Shown in pieces: positions 44,309-54,120 of a stretch of DNA of 64,000 bases (position 1 is its first letter; every line of letters begins with the position of its first letter). The notes beneath the pieces were generated by a model. It did no database searches, was not told where the DNA came from, and saw only the letters and a list, made by a program, of their open reading frames with translations. Made by a program: the position numbers and the translations under genes. The DNA is from MGBC114844 sp910585855 (GTDB lineage Bacteria > Bacillota > Clostridia > Lachnospirales > Lachnospiraceae), in the NCBI GenBank assembly GCA_965646165.1, contig CBFFYP010000004.1, positions 1 to 64,000 of the forward strand. Direction: 5' to 3'.

Positions 44309-47300
44309 TTACCGAATCCATGCTCCTGTAGGTCCAACCCGATAACCATCTGGAGTTGTTGTATTTGCTGCCATCTCACCAGAGGAATTCATATAATACC
44401 ATTTACCATCTGCTGTCTGCTGCCAGCCGGTCTTCATATCTCCATTAATACCATCTAAAAGATACCATTTACCGCCTCTTATCTGCCAGCCAGTCTTCAT
44501 ATCTCCATTTGCTTCATCTAAGAGATACCACTTGCCGCCTCTCATCTGCCAGCCGCTCTTCATATCTCCATTTACACTGTCAAGCAAATACCACTTGCCA
44601 TCTGCAGTCTTTAACCAACCGGTTTCCATCTTCTTATCTGCCTGATCCATAAAGTACCACTTATCCCCTGTCTTCAGCCAACCGCTTACTGCCTTGCTGT
44701 CTGAACCAAAGTAATACCAAGAACCTGCAACTATCTGCCATTTATCCTTTGAAAGTGTTCCGTTCTTCTCATAGAATACAACATCTTGTTTTGTCGAAAC
44801 AATCAATTTTCCTTCATTGTTTTCTACAACACTTTGTACTGTCGTACCGCTTCCTAATACTTCATTTACCTTACTCTGTTCGCTTGCAGACAAGCTAACC
44901 GATGCGGTAGAAGAACTCGAGGAAGAAGAGCTGCTTGTACTGCTGTCGTCATCATCGTCGTCATCATCATCTGAAACAACTACTTCTTTCTTTAATACTA
45001 TTTTCATCGATGCAGAGAAATCTGGATACTCTTCTACTGTACCATTTAAAGTAATTGTAGTATCTCTGTTATAAAGATCCTTTAATCCTGTTGTATCCCA
45101 TGTCACTGCCTTCTTCTGATAAGAACCAGACTCAAACATTACTTTTGCCTCTGCAGGAAGTTTTTCAATAATCTCTTCCTTTGTAATACCAGAAGATGGA
45201 AGGGTCAGTTTCAGCTCTTCTTCTGCAATTCCTGTTGCCACATCATTCTGCTTGTAGATCGTTCTGCCTCTTGAATCAGTCAGCGTCAAATTTTCTACTT
45301 TTGCTGTTACACCAATCAATGCCATACCATACTGTACATCTTCTTCCCCAGAAGGTCTTCTGTCAGAGAATATTTTATACAAATTCATTTCTGGACTGTT
45401 GGTAGCTCCTGCTGGATAAACACCAGAATCTGCTCCCGGATAAGTTCCGGTATAAGTTACTTTATAACCATTGTTTGTCTTTTCAAATACAATATGATAT
45501 GTCTTATCTAATTCATATCCCGGTTTTGTATGTGGATCGTCATTTGGCATACCATTATTTGACTTACTTCCGCCATTTCCAGAAGTACCATTTGCTTTTG
45601 TCCAATATCCTGTAAATCCGCCTTTTTCACTGGCAGTACCAGATACGTTTCTAAATCCTAACGAACTAAACTGCTCTTTTCCGTTTCCGATTTCAAATAC
45701 ACCGACAAATAATCCCTTATCCTTGCTGGTATCATCGACACGATTCAAAATCGTTACATCCATTTCCATGGTCTGTGCATCAGTAGTCTTAGGGAATACA
45801 TAGTAACTGATATTCTGTGCTAATTCCCCTGTATCGGAATTTTTCGTAATTCTTCCTTTTTCTGCTGTCTGTGCCAAAACAAGCGCACCATTCTCTTCTG
45901 TTACTGTCATATAATTGTCATTATCAATTACAGTCGGGCTTACCTGCTCAATTCCGGTCTTATCAATCTCTGCTTTTGCTGTAATTGTAACCGGTCCGGT
46001 AATATTTGTAATCGTCAAAGTTCCTTCCAATGGATCAATCAAATTCACTGCTACATCTACTGGTTTTGCATTTCCAATTTTAACCTGTACCACATCTGGA
46101 ATCCGATATCCCTTTGTTGTTGTTAAAGTTATATTAATATCATTTCCATCTGTTACCGTTTCAGGAGGATTGTTAATTTCAATATTTTCCAAATTGTAAG
46201 TAATTTCATAAATTGCTGTCTTTACACTTACATTTGAGAAACGTGCAGTATTAAGCTGTTCAATTTCATTTGCTACACGATTGCTCTCTGCTGCAAAACC
46301 TACATATACCTTCTCATCCATTTCTACTGTTCTGCTGCCGATCAAATCCCAAGTCTTTCCGTCTGCCGAACTATAAGCAGTAAATGTATTTCCACGGCGC
46401 ACCAGACGCATCCAATATCCTAATTCTTCTGCACCATCTTTAAACTTCACCGCAGGCTGAAGAACAATTCCCTCTTTTTCTGCACTCTTTACATCATCAA
46501 TCGTTTCACTGATATTGTCAAACTTCTCGCCTTTTACATTTCTTCCTGTTAAATACATACTCCACGGTATTCCTACCGATTCGTCTGTCTTTGTCCAAGA
46601 AAGCCCAAGTGCTGCAGTTGCTGCATTGTCATCTAAATCATCCCGAACCATAATTCCTGCAAATGCATGGTTATCTACAGAACTAATCGACTCCAGTTTT
46701 GCTGTAATTTCTACATCCCCTGTAATTTCCTTATATACATAATGGAATGCATCTTTCTTTGCATCTGCACGATCCGTACCGCTGACACTGCCTTCTGCTT
46801 TTCCTAACTTTCCATTTCCTTTTACTGTTAAAACACCATTGTCCAGACTTCCATATCCTTCCAAATCTACATTCCCAATATCCACAGAAGTCCATCCATC
46901 TGCTTCTAATTCTGTCTTATCTGTATTGATATGAATTTCACTTGCTGTCGTCTGTGTTGCATTTCCTTCCGAATCATAAACTCTTGCTGTAATAAAATAA
47001 GAGCCATCTGGAAGATCTGGTAATTTACAGCTTACAGAACCGCCGTTTACCTTTTCATCTCCAAACTTTGTTGTTTCTAATAATGTGCTATAATAAAACT
47101 CTGCTCTCTCTATTGCATGACCATATTCGGATTCTGCTGCTACTTGTACCGTAACCTCGCTTCCCTTTTGAATCATTGCATTATTCTCAGGAGAAGTAAT
47201 CTTTGCAGTCGGATTCTCTGCAACATGCTCTACATCCACTAAAGAATTCATATATACTTCCAGATTCGTATATCCTGTATCGTCTAACGTAGCGGCATTT

Positions 47301-49681
47301 CCATCCGATGCATCATTTGGATTTAAACCGTTCTTGCTTTCCCAATCATCTGGTATTCCATCTCTGTCCGTATCCCATCCATTTTCTCTTGACTCTACAA
47401 TCTTATTTCCTTCCGATAAGAAATTGCCGACTTCATGTTCCGTATTGATATAACGTCCAAGTCCGTTCTCTACCTCTGCTGCAATTCTTGCATCCATCGC
47501 ATCTCTTCTTGGATATGTTGCCCCTGCCTTCTGCAGTACCTCATCAAAAGTTGTTTCCACCGGATCGATGCCTTCTCTTACAAACTCATCAAATCCTTCA
47601 TTTGTAACACCGCTAGACGGTCCTGTGCTGTCTGCTGACAGATATGGTTCTGTTGCCAATGTTGTCTTTTTCTCTCCATCTAAAGCACCGCCAAACTTAC
47701 CATAATCATTGATATTGTCCATTGTCAGCAGTGGTGTAACTTCCCCATTTTTTCTGTCTAAATAATTTGCAATATAATTTCCTTCAATATAAAAACCGCC
47801 GACCTTTGTATCTTCTCCCGGATTGATAACCCAATCCTGTACCTGTTCTCTTGTACCCGGTCCTGCTACTTCATAGTTATTGATAAAGTTTGTATAAGTA
47901 TAACCGCCGCCATAGGTCGTATTAAAGCCCCAGTTATAAATAATGTTGTTGCTCATCTGTACAACTGCTACATGATCCGCATCTGCATTTCCTCTATAAC
48001 CACCGCCTAAACGTGGATTTCTGGAAGTATGATTTGCATACAGATTATGATGGAATGTAACATTGTCACCGCCTGCAATCGCACCATATCCATGTCTGCC
48101 CTTCGAATGTCCCGATAAAGTCAAACTCTCATATACCATGCTCCACTGTACCGTACCATTTTCGCCACGATATAAAGAAAGACACTCATCTGTATTCCAG
48201 CTAAAGGAACAATGGTCAATAATAAATCCGTCATTGTCACGTCCCCACATAGCATCCATCGAATCTCCGCCGTTATGTACATTAATCGCACCCGGACGGA
48301 AACGCATATACCGAATAATAATATTCTCTGAATTACTTAAATTTGTATCATAACCAGAAACCGTAATTCCATCTCCCGGTGCTGTCTGTCCGGCAATCGT
48401 TACATTCTTCACTCCGTCAAAACGAAGAGAACTCTTTAATTCAATATTACCAGAAACCTCAAATACAATCGTACCGCCTTCTGTCTTTTTTGACTCTTCC
48501 AAAGCCCAGCGCAAAGAACCTTCTCCGCTGTCATTTAAATTCGTAACAATATAAACCTGTTTTCCACGTCCACCAGTAACAAACTTACCGCCGCCTTCTG
48601 CACCCGGGAAAGCTGCTATATCACTAACTTCTACTATTTCTTCATACTGATAAGTATAAGAAAATCCATAAAAGCGCATCTTAGAACCATCTACATAAAT
48701 ATAATAAGTTTCATTTGCTTTTACTGGGATATGGAACACTTTCTTTTCTGTTGCACCTGATGTATTATCATATTTAAAGCAGCCCTCTAAATCCAAACTT
48801 GGTTTAGCAGCACTCCCAGTAACCGTTGCTGCATAAAAAGTCCTTTTTCCTCCTGACTTACCTCCTACTTCTCCTGCTACTTGAATTTCTCCATCATAAG
48901 TAGGTGTAAACTGAATATATGCACCTGTTCCATCTAAAGGTTTTGGATTATTCTTTCCTGCTACATAACTTGTATAGGAATACTCCTTTCCACTCTCATC
49001 TACTGCAATATTATTTGCAGCCTTAAATGTCATATTTTCACCCACAGTTACCATTCCATCCATGTAAGTGTTGTCTTTCACCAAATCTTCCGACAAATCT
49101 AATGACAAAGTTTTTTCCTTTTTTACTATTTGTATATTATCAGGTTTGTCTTCTTTTTTCTCTTCATACTCATAAGAAAACTCATACAAACGCATTTTAG
49201 AACCATCAACATAGAAATAATACTCATTCCCTGCCTCTACTGCAATATCATATGTCAAATCTTTCTTTTCTGTTTGTTTTCCATGTCCTTCTGTATCACC
49301 AGTAGTTTTATTATGAACACAAAATTCTTTATTTGCTCCTACCTGAACCTTTAGCCGAACTGTTCCGTCATATTTCGCCTGAAACCGCACCAATGCTCCT
49401 TCTCCGGTTTCTACATTAGGATTCGTTTTATTTGTTACATAATTTGAAGTATATGGCATATCTGTTCCAACCGATACCATACCTTCCATATAGGTACTGC
49501 CTGCTACCAAACCTCCTGTCAAATCCAATGTCAATGACTCAGTTGCTCCCATCACAACTACAGGTTCATCTGCTTTCGCCTGCGATACCCCTCCGTAGCC
49601 ACCGGGCATGGTACTAAGAGCAAGTGCCAATGCCATTGCACAAGCTGTAGACTGTTTCCATCGTTTTTTCCACACCTTCAT
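44309..49681 (-). CDS. Secreted pectate lyase (PL1-like) with cell-wall-binding repeats
   Basis: A 1790-residue surface enzyme cleaving de-esterified homogalacturonan. The signal peptide (MKVWKKRWKQSTACAMALAL...) ends near AKADE. Two tandem modules (SLTLDLTGGLV... and TLSLDLSEDLV...) precede a PL1-type beta-helix (about 354-650) with AFPGAEGGGKFVTGGRGK, DHCSFSWNTDECLS, SKGRHGYGAI and HHNLYANHTSRNPRLGGGY. Next come DTDRDGIPDDWES (EF-hand-like), Ig-like and other beta modules, a poly-Asp/poly-Ser linker in place of the Pro linker, and about seven wall-binding repeats. The ATG at 49681 has AAAGGAGG upstream; the longer frame to 49729 is not supported. Confidence 0.94.
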   Translation of the reverse strand: MKVWKKRWKQSTACAMALALALSTMPGGYGGVSQAKADEPVVVMGATESLTLDLTGGLVAGSTYMEGMVSVGTDMPYTSNYVTNKTNPNVETGEGALVRFQAKYDGTVRLKVQVGANKEFCVHNKTTGDTEGHGKQTEKKDLTYDIAVEAGNEYYFYVDGSKMRLYEFSYEYEEKKEDKPDNIQIVKKEKTLSLDLSEDLVKDNTYMDGMVTVGENMTFKAANNIAVDESGKEYSYTSYVAGKNNPKPLDGTGAYIQFTPTYDGEIQVAGEVGGKSGGKRTFYAATVTGSAAKPSLDLEGCFKYDNTSGATEKKVFHIPVKANETYYIYVDGSKMRFYGFSYTYQYEEIVEVSDIAAFPGAEGGGKFVTGGRGKQVYIVTNLNDSGEGSLRWALEESKKTEGGTIVFEVSGNIELKSSLRFDGVKNVTIAGQTAPGDGITVSGYDTNLSNSENIIIRYMRFRPGAINVHNGGDSMDAMWGRDNDGFIIDHCSFSWNTDECLSLYRGENGTVQWSMVYESLTLSGHSKGRHGYGAIAGGDNVTFHHNLYANHTSRNPRLGGGYRGNADADHVAVVQMSNNIIYNWGFNTTYGGGYTYTNFINNYEVAGPGTREQVQDWVINPGEDTKVGGFYIEGNYIANYLDRKNGEVTPLLTMDNINDYGKFGGALDGEKKTTLATEPYLSADSTGPSSGVTNEGFDEFVREGIDPVETTFDEVLQKAGATYPRRDAMDARIAAEVENGLGRYINTEHEVGNFLSEGNKIVESRENGWDTDRDGIPDDWESKNGLNPNDASDGNAATLDDTGYTNLEVYMNSLVDVEHVAENPTAKITSPENNAMIQKGSEVTVQVAAESEYGHAIERAEFYYSTLLETTKFGDEKVNGGSVSCKLPDLPDGSYFITARVYDSEGNATQTTASEIHINTDKTELEADGWTSVDIGNVDLEGYGSLDNGVLTVKGNGKLGKAEGSVSGTDRADAKKDAFHYVYKEITGDVEITAKLESISSVDNHAFAGIMVRDDLDDNAATAALGLSWTKTDESVGIPWSMYLTGRNVKGEKFDNISETIDDVKSAEKEGIVLQPAVKFKDGAEELGYWMRLVRRGNTFTAYSSADGKTWDLIGSRTVEMDEKVYVGFAAESNRVANEIEQLNTARFSNVSVKTAIYEITYNLENIEINNPPETVTDGNDINITLTTTKGYRIPDVVQVKIGNAKPVDVAVNLIDPLEGTLTITNITGPVTITAKAEIDKTGIEQVSPTVIDNDNYMTVTEENGALVLAQTAEKGRITKNSDTGELAQNISYYVFPKTTDAQTMEMDVTILNRVDDTSKDKGLFVGVFEIGNGKEQFSSLGFRNVSGTASEKGGFTGYWTKANGTSGNGGSKSNNGMPNDDPHTKPGYELDKTYHIVFEKTNNGYKVTYTGTYPGADSGVYPAGATNSPEMNLYKIFSDRRPSGEEDVQYGMALIGVTAKVENLTLTDSRGRTIYKQNDVATGIAEEELKLTLPSSGITKEEIIEKLPAEAKVMFESGSYQKKAVTWDTTGLKDLYNRDTTITLNGTVEEYPDFSASMKIVLKKEVVVSDDDDDDDDDSSTSSSSSSSSSTASVSLSASEQSKVNEVLGSGTTVQSVVENNEGKLIVSTKQDVVFYEKNGTLSKDKWQIVAGSWYYFGSDSKAVSGWLKTGDKWYFMDQADKKMETGWLKTADGKWYLLDSVNGDMKSGWQMRGGKWYLLDEANGDMKTGWQIRGGKWYLLDGINGDMKTGWQQTADGKWYYMNSSGEMAANTTTPDGYRVGPTGAWIR

Positions 49682-49846
49682 GATTCTTCCTCCTTTTGAT
49701 ATTTTATCCATATGGTGTGATCGGTGCAATCCACCATTGATAACAAAATCAATCGCCTCTCTTACCTCCCTCTTAGAAGCCGACTTCTATTTTCCCTCTC
49801 CGCCTAAAGTTTTCCATATCTGCCATCTTGGCAATCTTTATTTTTT

Positions 49847-49926
49847 ATTATAATCACTCTTTTAGGAACTTCAATAGCTTTAGAAAAACTGCACAATATA
49901 TGGCACAAAATTTTAACTTTTTGACA
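49847..49926 (-). promoter_or_regulatory. Promoter and shared operator of the first pectate-lyase cassette
   Basis: On the minus strand the operator (49926 to 49890) has TGTCAAAAAGTT and, 21 bp later, TGCCATATATTG. After 15 bp comes TTGAAG (49874-49869), a 16-bp spacer and TATAAT (49852-49847). The leader to the ATG is about 165 bases. Confidence 0.85.
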
Positions 49927-50035
49927 CTTTTTACTATAGCTATCCTTTTATACAGCCAAAAAAATTTTATTTTCTTATAAAATCTTCTAAAAATCCTCCC
50001 TGATAAAAAAGTTTTATTATATTTTCCTATAAAAC

Positions 50036-50095
50036 GACTTTTACCACAGTACTTCTTTTTCTAATTACATAAAAATTAAGCACTGTGGTAAACTC
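50036..50095 (-). terminator. Hairpin after the lipoprotein GH32 gene
   Basis: On the minus strand TTTACCACAGTGCTT pairs with AAGTACTGTGGTAAA. The tail (AAAGTCGTTTTAT) has only a weak T run, so it may be a terminator or an mRNA-end stabiliser. Confidence 0.6.
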
Positions 50096-50113
50096 CACAT
50101 AAAAAATATTAAA

Positions 50114-51691
50114 TTAATCAGAAACAATACGCTGCTGCAATAATGAAAATACTACTGTATTATTCTCAGCAAATAATTTTACAGGTTTTCCGCTTACGCC
50201 ATATAATCTGACCGTAAGAGCCGCTCTGTCATCAATATAAAAAACACCCACTGAACCTTCCTGAATATATGTAAAAGAATAATCCTCTCCTGAAACAAGT
50301 TCCAATTCTGTTTCTGCAATTGGTGTGCTTCCTTCATTAAATGAAAGCTGAATCTTATTATCCTCCGGGCAAATGGAAATCAATTTATATTTTTCCGCTT
50401 CCCCATTATAATCAAAACAAAGCCCAAACGTTCCATCCCCAGAATACATAAAATTGCCAGTAATCATAAACTTTTCATAACAGTAAAATGCATCAACATA
50501 ACTATAGGAAGAATCTGCTTCGATTGATACATTTGTATCCTGCAAAAGACTACATTCATTCTGAAATTGTTCTGCAACACTGTCTACCGGAACTAAAACC
50601 AAATCACCGTTTTCTTTTTGAATAATCTTTTGTACTACCAGATTTCCTGCCCAAGCAGAAACGCTTCGTGTAGAAACAGCAGATTCCGATCTCCTTGCCC
50701 ATCCCACCATATAGGAATCTTCACCGTTCTCTACATGTTTTGCCGCATAAAATAATTTACCTTCCAAACGTTTTGCTTCCGAATAAGGTCCAAACTGTTC
50801 ATCGGCAGAAGCATACCAGAGAGTATCATCCTGTGCCGAATAAGAGATATACCATTTATCTCCGATTTTAAAGGTATCACTACATTCCAGATTCCAAAAA
50901 TCTCCAACCGTATTACTAAAAATAATACCATCATAATTTACTTCCTGTAAATCAGTACTTACTGTATATTTTAAAATCCTTGCCACATTATCTTTTGAAG
51001 CCGTTATTGTCAGAGAAATCATTCCTGTATCTAAGTCATAATATGCCTGTGGATCTCTAAAATCATTTTTCTGACCAAGCTCATCCGGCGGTGCAATTTC
51101 CCAATCTGATATTTTTTTAAAAGCTGTAAGATTATCACTTTCGGCAACCATAATTTTTTCCTTATATTCCGCTTCGGCAGAATCCGTATGACCTGTATAG
51201 AAAAAATAATATTTTTCATCGGCTTTTACGACAGAACCCGTACCAATCCAACTGTCCTGCCCTCCATCAAAAGACGCTTCCAACACAGCTTTATCCTGCT
51301 CAGAATATGTTACAAAATCTGTTGTTGTTGCAAGATATACAGAATGATTGTAAGAATCCCCTCCATCTTTTAAATAATAAATATAATACACCCCATCCTC
51401 ATAATACGGCATGGTATCACCGACATATGGCTGTGTCATACCGTCTAAAGCAGGCAGAAAAAATGTACGATACTCATATGCTGCTTCCTGCTCACCCGGA
51501 CTCTGTACAGAAAAATCTTTGGTATTTCCCGCAGCTTCCTCTTTCATAGATGTATCCTGTTCTTTATCAGATTCTGTATGTATAATGGTATTTTCCTCTG
51601 TATCAGACTTCCTGCCGGTCTGTCCGCAGCCACAGACCAAAGATAAAACAAACAGTAAAAAAATATATTTACTTTTTATAATTTTTTTCAT
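50114..51691 (-). CDS. GH32-like fructan hydrolase lipoprotein
   Basis: A 525-residue surface lipoprotein (lipobox VCGC, Cys22) with an acidic linker and a five-bladed propeller typical of GH32. The usual WMNDPNG is replaced by GDTMPYYEDGVYYIYYL, which still offers an aspartate. DFRDPQAYY supplies the transition-state aspartate and NLECSDTF the acid/base glutamate. The C-terminal 140 residues look like the beta-sandwich of this family. An extracellular levanase or inulinase role feeding the adjacent transporter is likely but not proven. It starts 17 bp after the other GH32 gene. Confidence 0.82.
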   Translation of the reverse strand: MKKIIKSKYIFLLFVLSLVCGCGQTGRKSDTEENTIIHTESDKEQDTSMKEEAAGNTKDFSVQSPGEQEAAYEYRTFFLPALDGMTQPYVGDTMPYYEDGVYYIYYLKDGGDSYNHSVYLATTTDFVTYSEQDKAVLEASFDGGQDSWIGTGSVVKADEKYYFFYTGHTDSAEAEYKEKIMVAESDNLTAFKKISDWEIAPPDELGQKNDFRDPQAYYDLDTGMISLTITASKDNVARILKYTVSTDLQEVNYDGIIFSNTVGDFWNLECSDTFKIGDKWYISYSAQDDTLWYASADEQFGPYSEAKRLEGKLFYAAKHVENGEDSYMVGWARRSESAVSTRSVSAWAGNLVVQKIIQKENGDLVLVPVDSVAEQFQNECSLLQDTNVSIEADSSYSYVDAFYCYEKFMITGNFMYSGDGTFGLCFDYNGEAEKYKLISICPEDNKIQLSFNEGSTPIAETELELVSGEDYSFTYIQEGSVGVFYIDDRAALTVRLYGVSGKPVKLFAENNTVVFSLLQQRIVSD

Positions 51692-51708
51692 TATTCTGAG
51701 CCTCTAAC

Positions 51709-53205
51709 TTACAGATTATTATCCATTAAATCATACTTAACAATATCCATTCTCACAGTCCCGTCTGCCGAGAAAGAAATACCGTCCGCTTCCTGCTCCG
51801 TATATATTGTTGCTGTCATCGCCTGTTCTCCGTCATTTACAAAAACCTCTGCACTAAAACGATCCAGCACTACCCGCAATTTCAGTCTTCCGTTTTCACT
51901 GTTTACCAGACTTCTGCGCTGATGAATAATTGCTCTCCTTGAGCCGGAAAATTTTCTGTCAATCTTTAAAATAGAATTTCTGGAATGAAAACTAAGTGAT
52001 GTATGATAGTGATCATTTTGAGCAAAATTCAAAATAAACTCATGATAGATATCCTGCCCCTCTTCTGGTCTGATCACAATTTCCATATCCACTTTCCGTC
52101 CTTTGATTCCTTCTAAACTGACGGAATCAGAAACCAAAACATTCTGATATTTCACTTGATTACACCTCATCTGTTCCAGTTCACGTACCGGATTCTGATA
52201 AAGTCTGCCATTCTTAATATGCAGTTCCCGAGGCAAACTCATCTGTCCAAACCAAGATACATTCTGTGAACGGAAATTACAGGTATCCCAATTCTGCATC
52301 CAGCCAATCATAATACGGCGTCCGTCCGGTGTCAGTATTGTCTGCGGTGCATAAAAATCAATCCCGTAATCAATCGCCTGATCCTGCTGTTCTGTAAATG
52401 TATTTGTCTTTTCATCAAAATCCCCAATCAGACACAATGTCCCGTTTCCATTGTGATACTCAAATCCAACCGGCAGCATATCCTGTGGACTGACAAACAA
52501 AACTGCTTTTCCATCCAGCATAAAAAAATCTGGACATTCCCACATAATTCCAAATCGATTCTGATTAGAAGCAAGAACTTTTTCATATTTCCATGAAAAT
52601 CCGTCCGAACTTGAGAACAGCAAAATCTGCCCGCCGCCCTCTTCCGTTTTGCTTCCAATTACACAAGCAAAAGTACCATCTTCCTTCTGCCACATTTTCG
52701 GATCACGAAAATCCTGCCGACTGAATCCATCCGGCAAATCTTTTGCATCAATTACCGGATTATTTTCTAATTTTTCATAATCAATTCCATCCCCTACTGC
52801 AATACATTGATTCTGCCAGTCAACAACAGCTCCATTCTTCTGACGCTCCCGTACAACTCCTGTATACATCAAAAGCTGTCTGCCGTCAGACAGTGTTACT
52901 GCACTCCCAGAAAAACAGCCGTCCCGATCGTAAAATTCATCCGGTGCAAGTGCTGCCGGCAGATACTCCCAATGCAGAAGATCGTCACTCACCGCATGTC
53001 CCCAATGCATAGAATCCCAGTGCGAATCATACGGATAATACTGATAAAACAAATGATACCTTCCATTATAATAAGAAAATCCATTCGGATCATTCAGCCA
53101 CCCGGTACGCACAGACAAGTGAAAGGATGGTCTGTGATCTTCTGGAATTGTTTTTTCTAGAGTTTCCTCATGTTTGCGTGCTTCACGCAATGTCTGACTA
53201 ATCAT
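51709..53205 (-). CDS. GH32 beta-fructofuranosidase (sucrose/fructo-oligosaccharide hydrolase)
   Basis: A cytoplasmic enzyme (no signal peptide) of 498 residues. The nucleophile motif is WLNDPNG (Asp39), followed by FYQYYP, FSGSAV, FRDPKMW and the acid/base motif WECPDF (about residue 222). The C-terminal beta-sandwich ends with the FVNDGEQAMTATIY strand. I start at the ATG at 53205 because AGGTGAT lies just upstream. The open frame continues to 53370, but that part lies largely in a family A repeat and is not protein-like. It probably cleaves imported fructosides. Confidence 0.93.
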   Translation of the reverse strand: MISQTLREARKHEETLEKTIPEDHRPSFHLSVRTGWLNDPNGFSYYNGRYHLFYQYYPYDSHWDSMHWGHAVSDDLLHWEYLPAALAPDEFYDRDGCFSGSAVTLSDGRQLLMYTGVVRERQKNGAVVDWQNQCIAVGDGIDYEKLENNPVIDAKDLPDGFSRQDFRDPKMWQKEDGTFACVIGSKTEEGGGQILLFSSSDGFSWKYEKVLASNQNRFGIMWECPDFFMLDGKAVLFVSPQDMLPVGFEYHNGNGTLCLIGDFDEKTNTFTEQQDQAIDYGIDFYAPQTILTPDGRRIMIGWMQNWDTCNFRSQNVSWFGQMSLPRELHIKNGRLYQNPVRELEQMRCNQVKYQNVLVSDSVSLEGIKGRKVDMEIVIRPEEGQDIYHEFILNFAQNDHYHTSLSFHSRNSILKIDRKFSGSRRAIIHQRRSLVNSENGRLKLRVVLDRFSAEVFVNDGEQAMTATIYTEQEADGISFSADGTVRMDIVKYDLMDNNL

Positions 53206-53262
53206 AATCATCACCTTTTTCCCTTTCTTATACAATATTTTACTGAAAAAATCTAACAATAC

Positions 53263-54050
53263 AGCCAAGATAAACTTACAAACTAAACTCGCATCCCAAT
53301 CAACGATTCCACACTTACTGCTTTCACCGGACGCCAGAGGCGGTTTGCTCCTGTCCTTCACCTGCTCCACTCCAAACAGTAAGAAAGTCTAAGGCTTCTG
53401 TATCCATGTGTATCCAACCGGTCGAACCGGGGCGCAATTCGCCCTCACCACAGACAAAACGTAGTTGATGTAAGGAAAGATTTTACCATCCATAAAACAA
53501 TTTCTTCCCTATCATCCGGGCTAAACACGCCCCTTTTTTTGCATACCCTGCATGGAAGCAGGATATGCAAAAAATTCTAGGTATTTCCACAGAAGCCAAG
53601 ACTTTCTAACTGTTTTCCGAAGTCGCAGGCGAAAGACAGGAACAAACCGCCTCTCGCTGTTGGTTGGACATAAAATTTAAACACGCTTCTTTTTCTGTTT
53701 CGGAATCAAGAAACAGCCAGATTCGAAAACGGTGGGCAGCCTGCAGTGACTTTGGAAAAAAGTTAGAAGTTCTTAGACTTCTGCTCAAACACCTAAGATT
53801 TTTTTCACATCCTGCTCCCATGCAGGATGTGAAAAAAAAGGGGTGTGTTTAGCCCGGATGACAGGGAAGAGGCAATCTCGTGGCTAGAAAAATCCTTCCT
53901 TACACCCATTCCATCCCGGCTGTAACAAGGGCGAATTGCACCCCGGTCTGTCCGGCTGGATCAGGGAAAAGGCAGAAGTCTTAGAACTTCTTACTTTTTG
54001 GAAACCGGAACAGCAGGATGCCCACCGTTTTCGAATCTGGCGTCCCCCCC
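53263..54050. repeat. Composite of two family A repeats in inverted arrangement (copy 2)
   Basis: Same arrangement as 21119-21918. A reverse copy (stem 53333-53365 with 53625-53657) is followed by a forward copy (stem 53716-53744 with 54013-54041, one mismatch). The forward copy has GGGGTG (53839) facing CACCCC (about 53939), where other copies have GGGGCG facing CGCCCC, a clear paired change. It sits inside the fructan operon between the binding-protein gene and GH32 gene and would be transcribed with them. Confidence 0.87.
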
Positions 54051-54120
54051 TGTGATCCAAACAACCATCATAAATTTATCCTGCAATACAGCCAACTTTT
54101 TTCAGCCCTAAAAATAATTC

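Noticed and set aside
53206..53370. Longer start for the intracellular GH32 as a possible signal sequence
   Set aside because: The added residues come partly from a family A repeat, and a strong ribosome-binding site precedes 53205.
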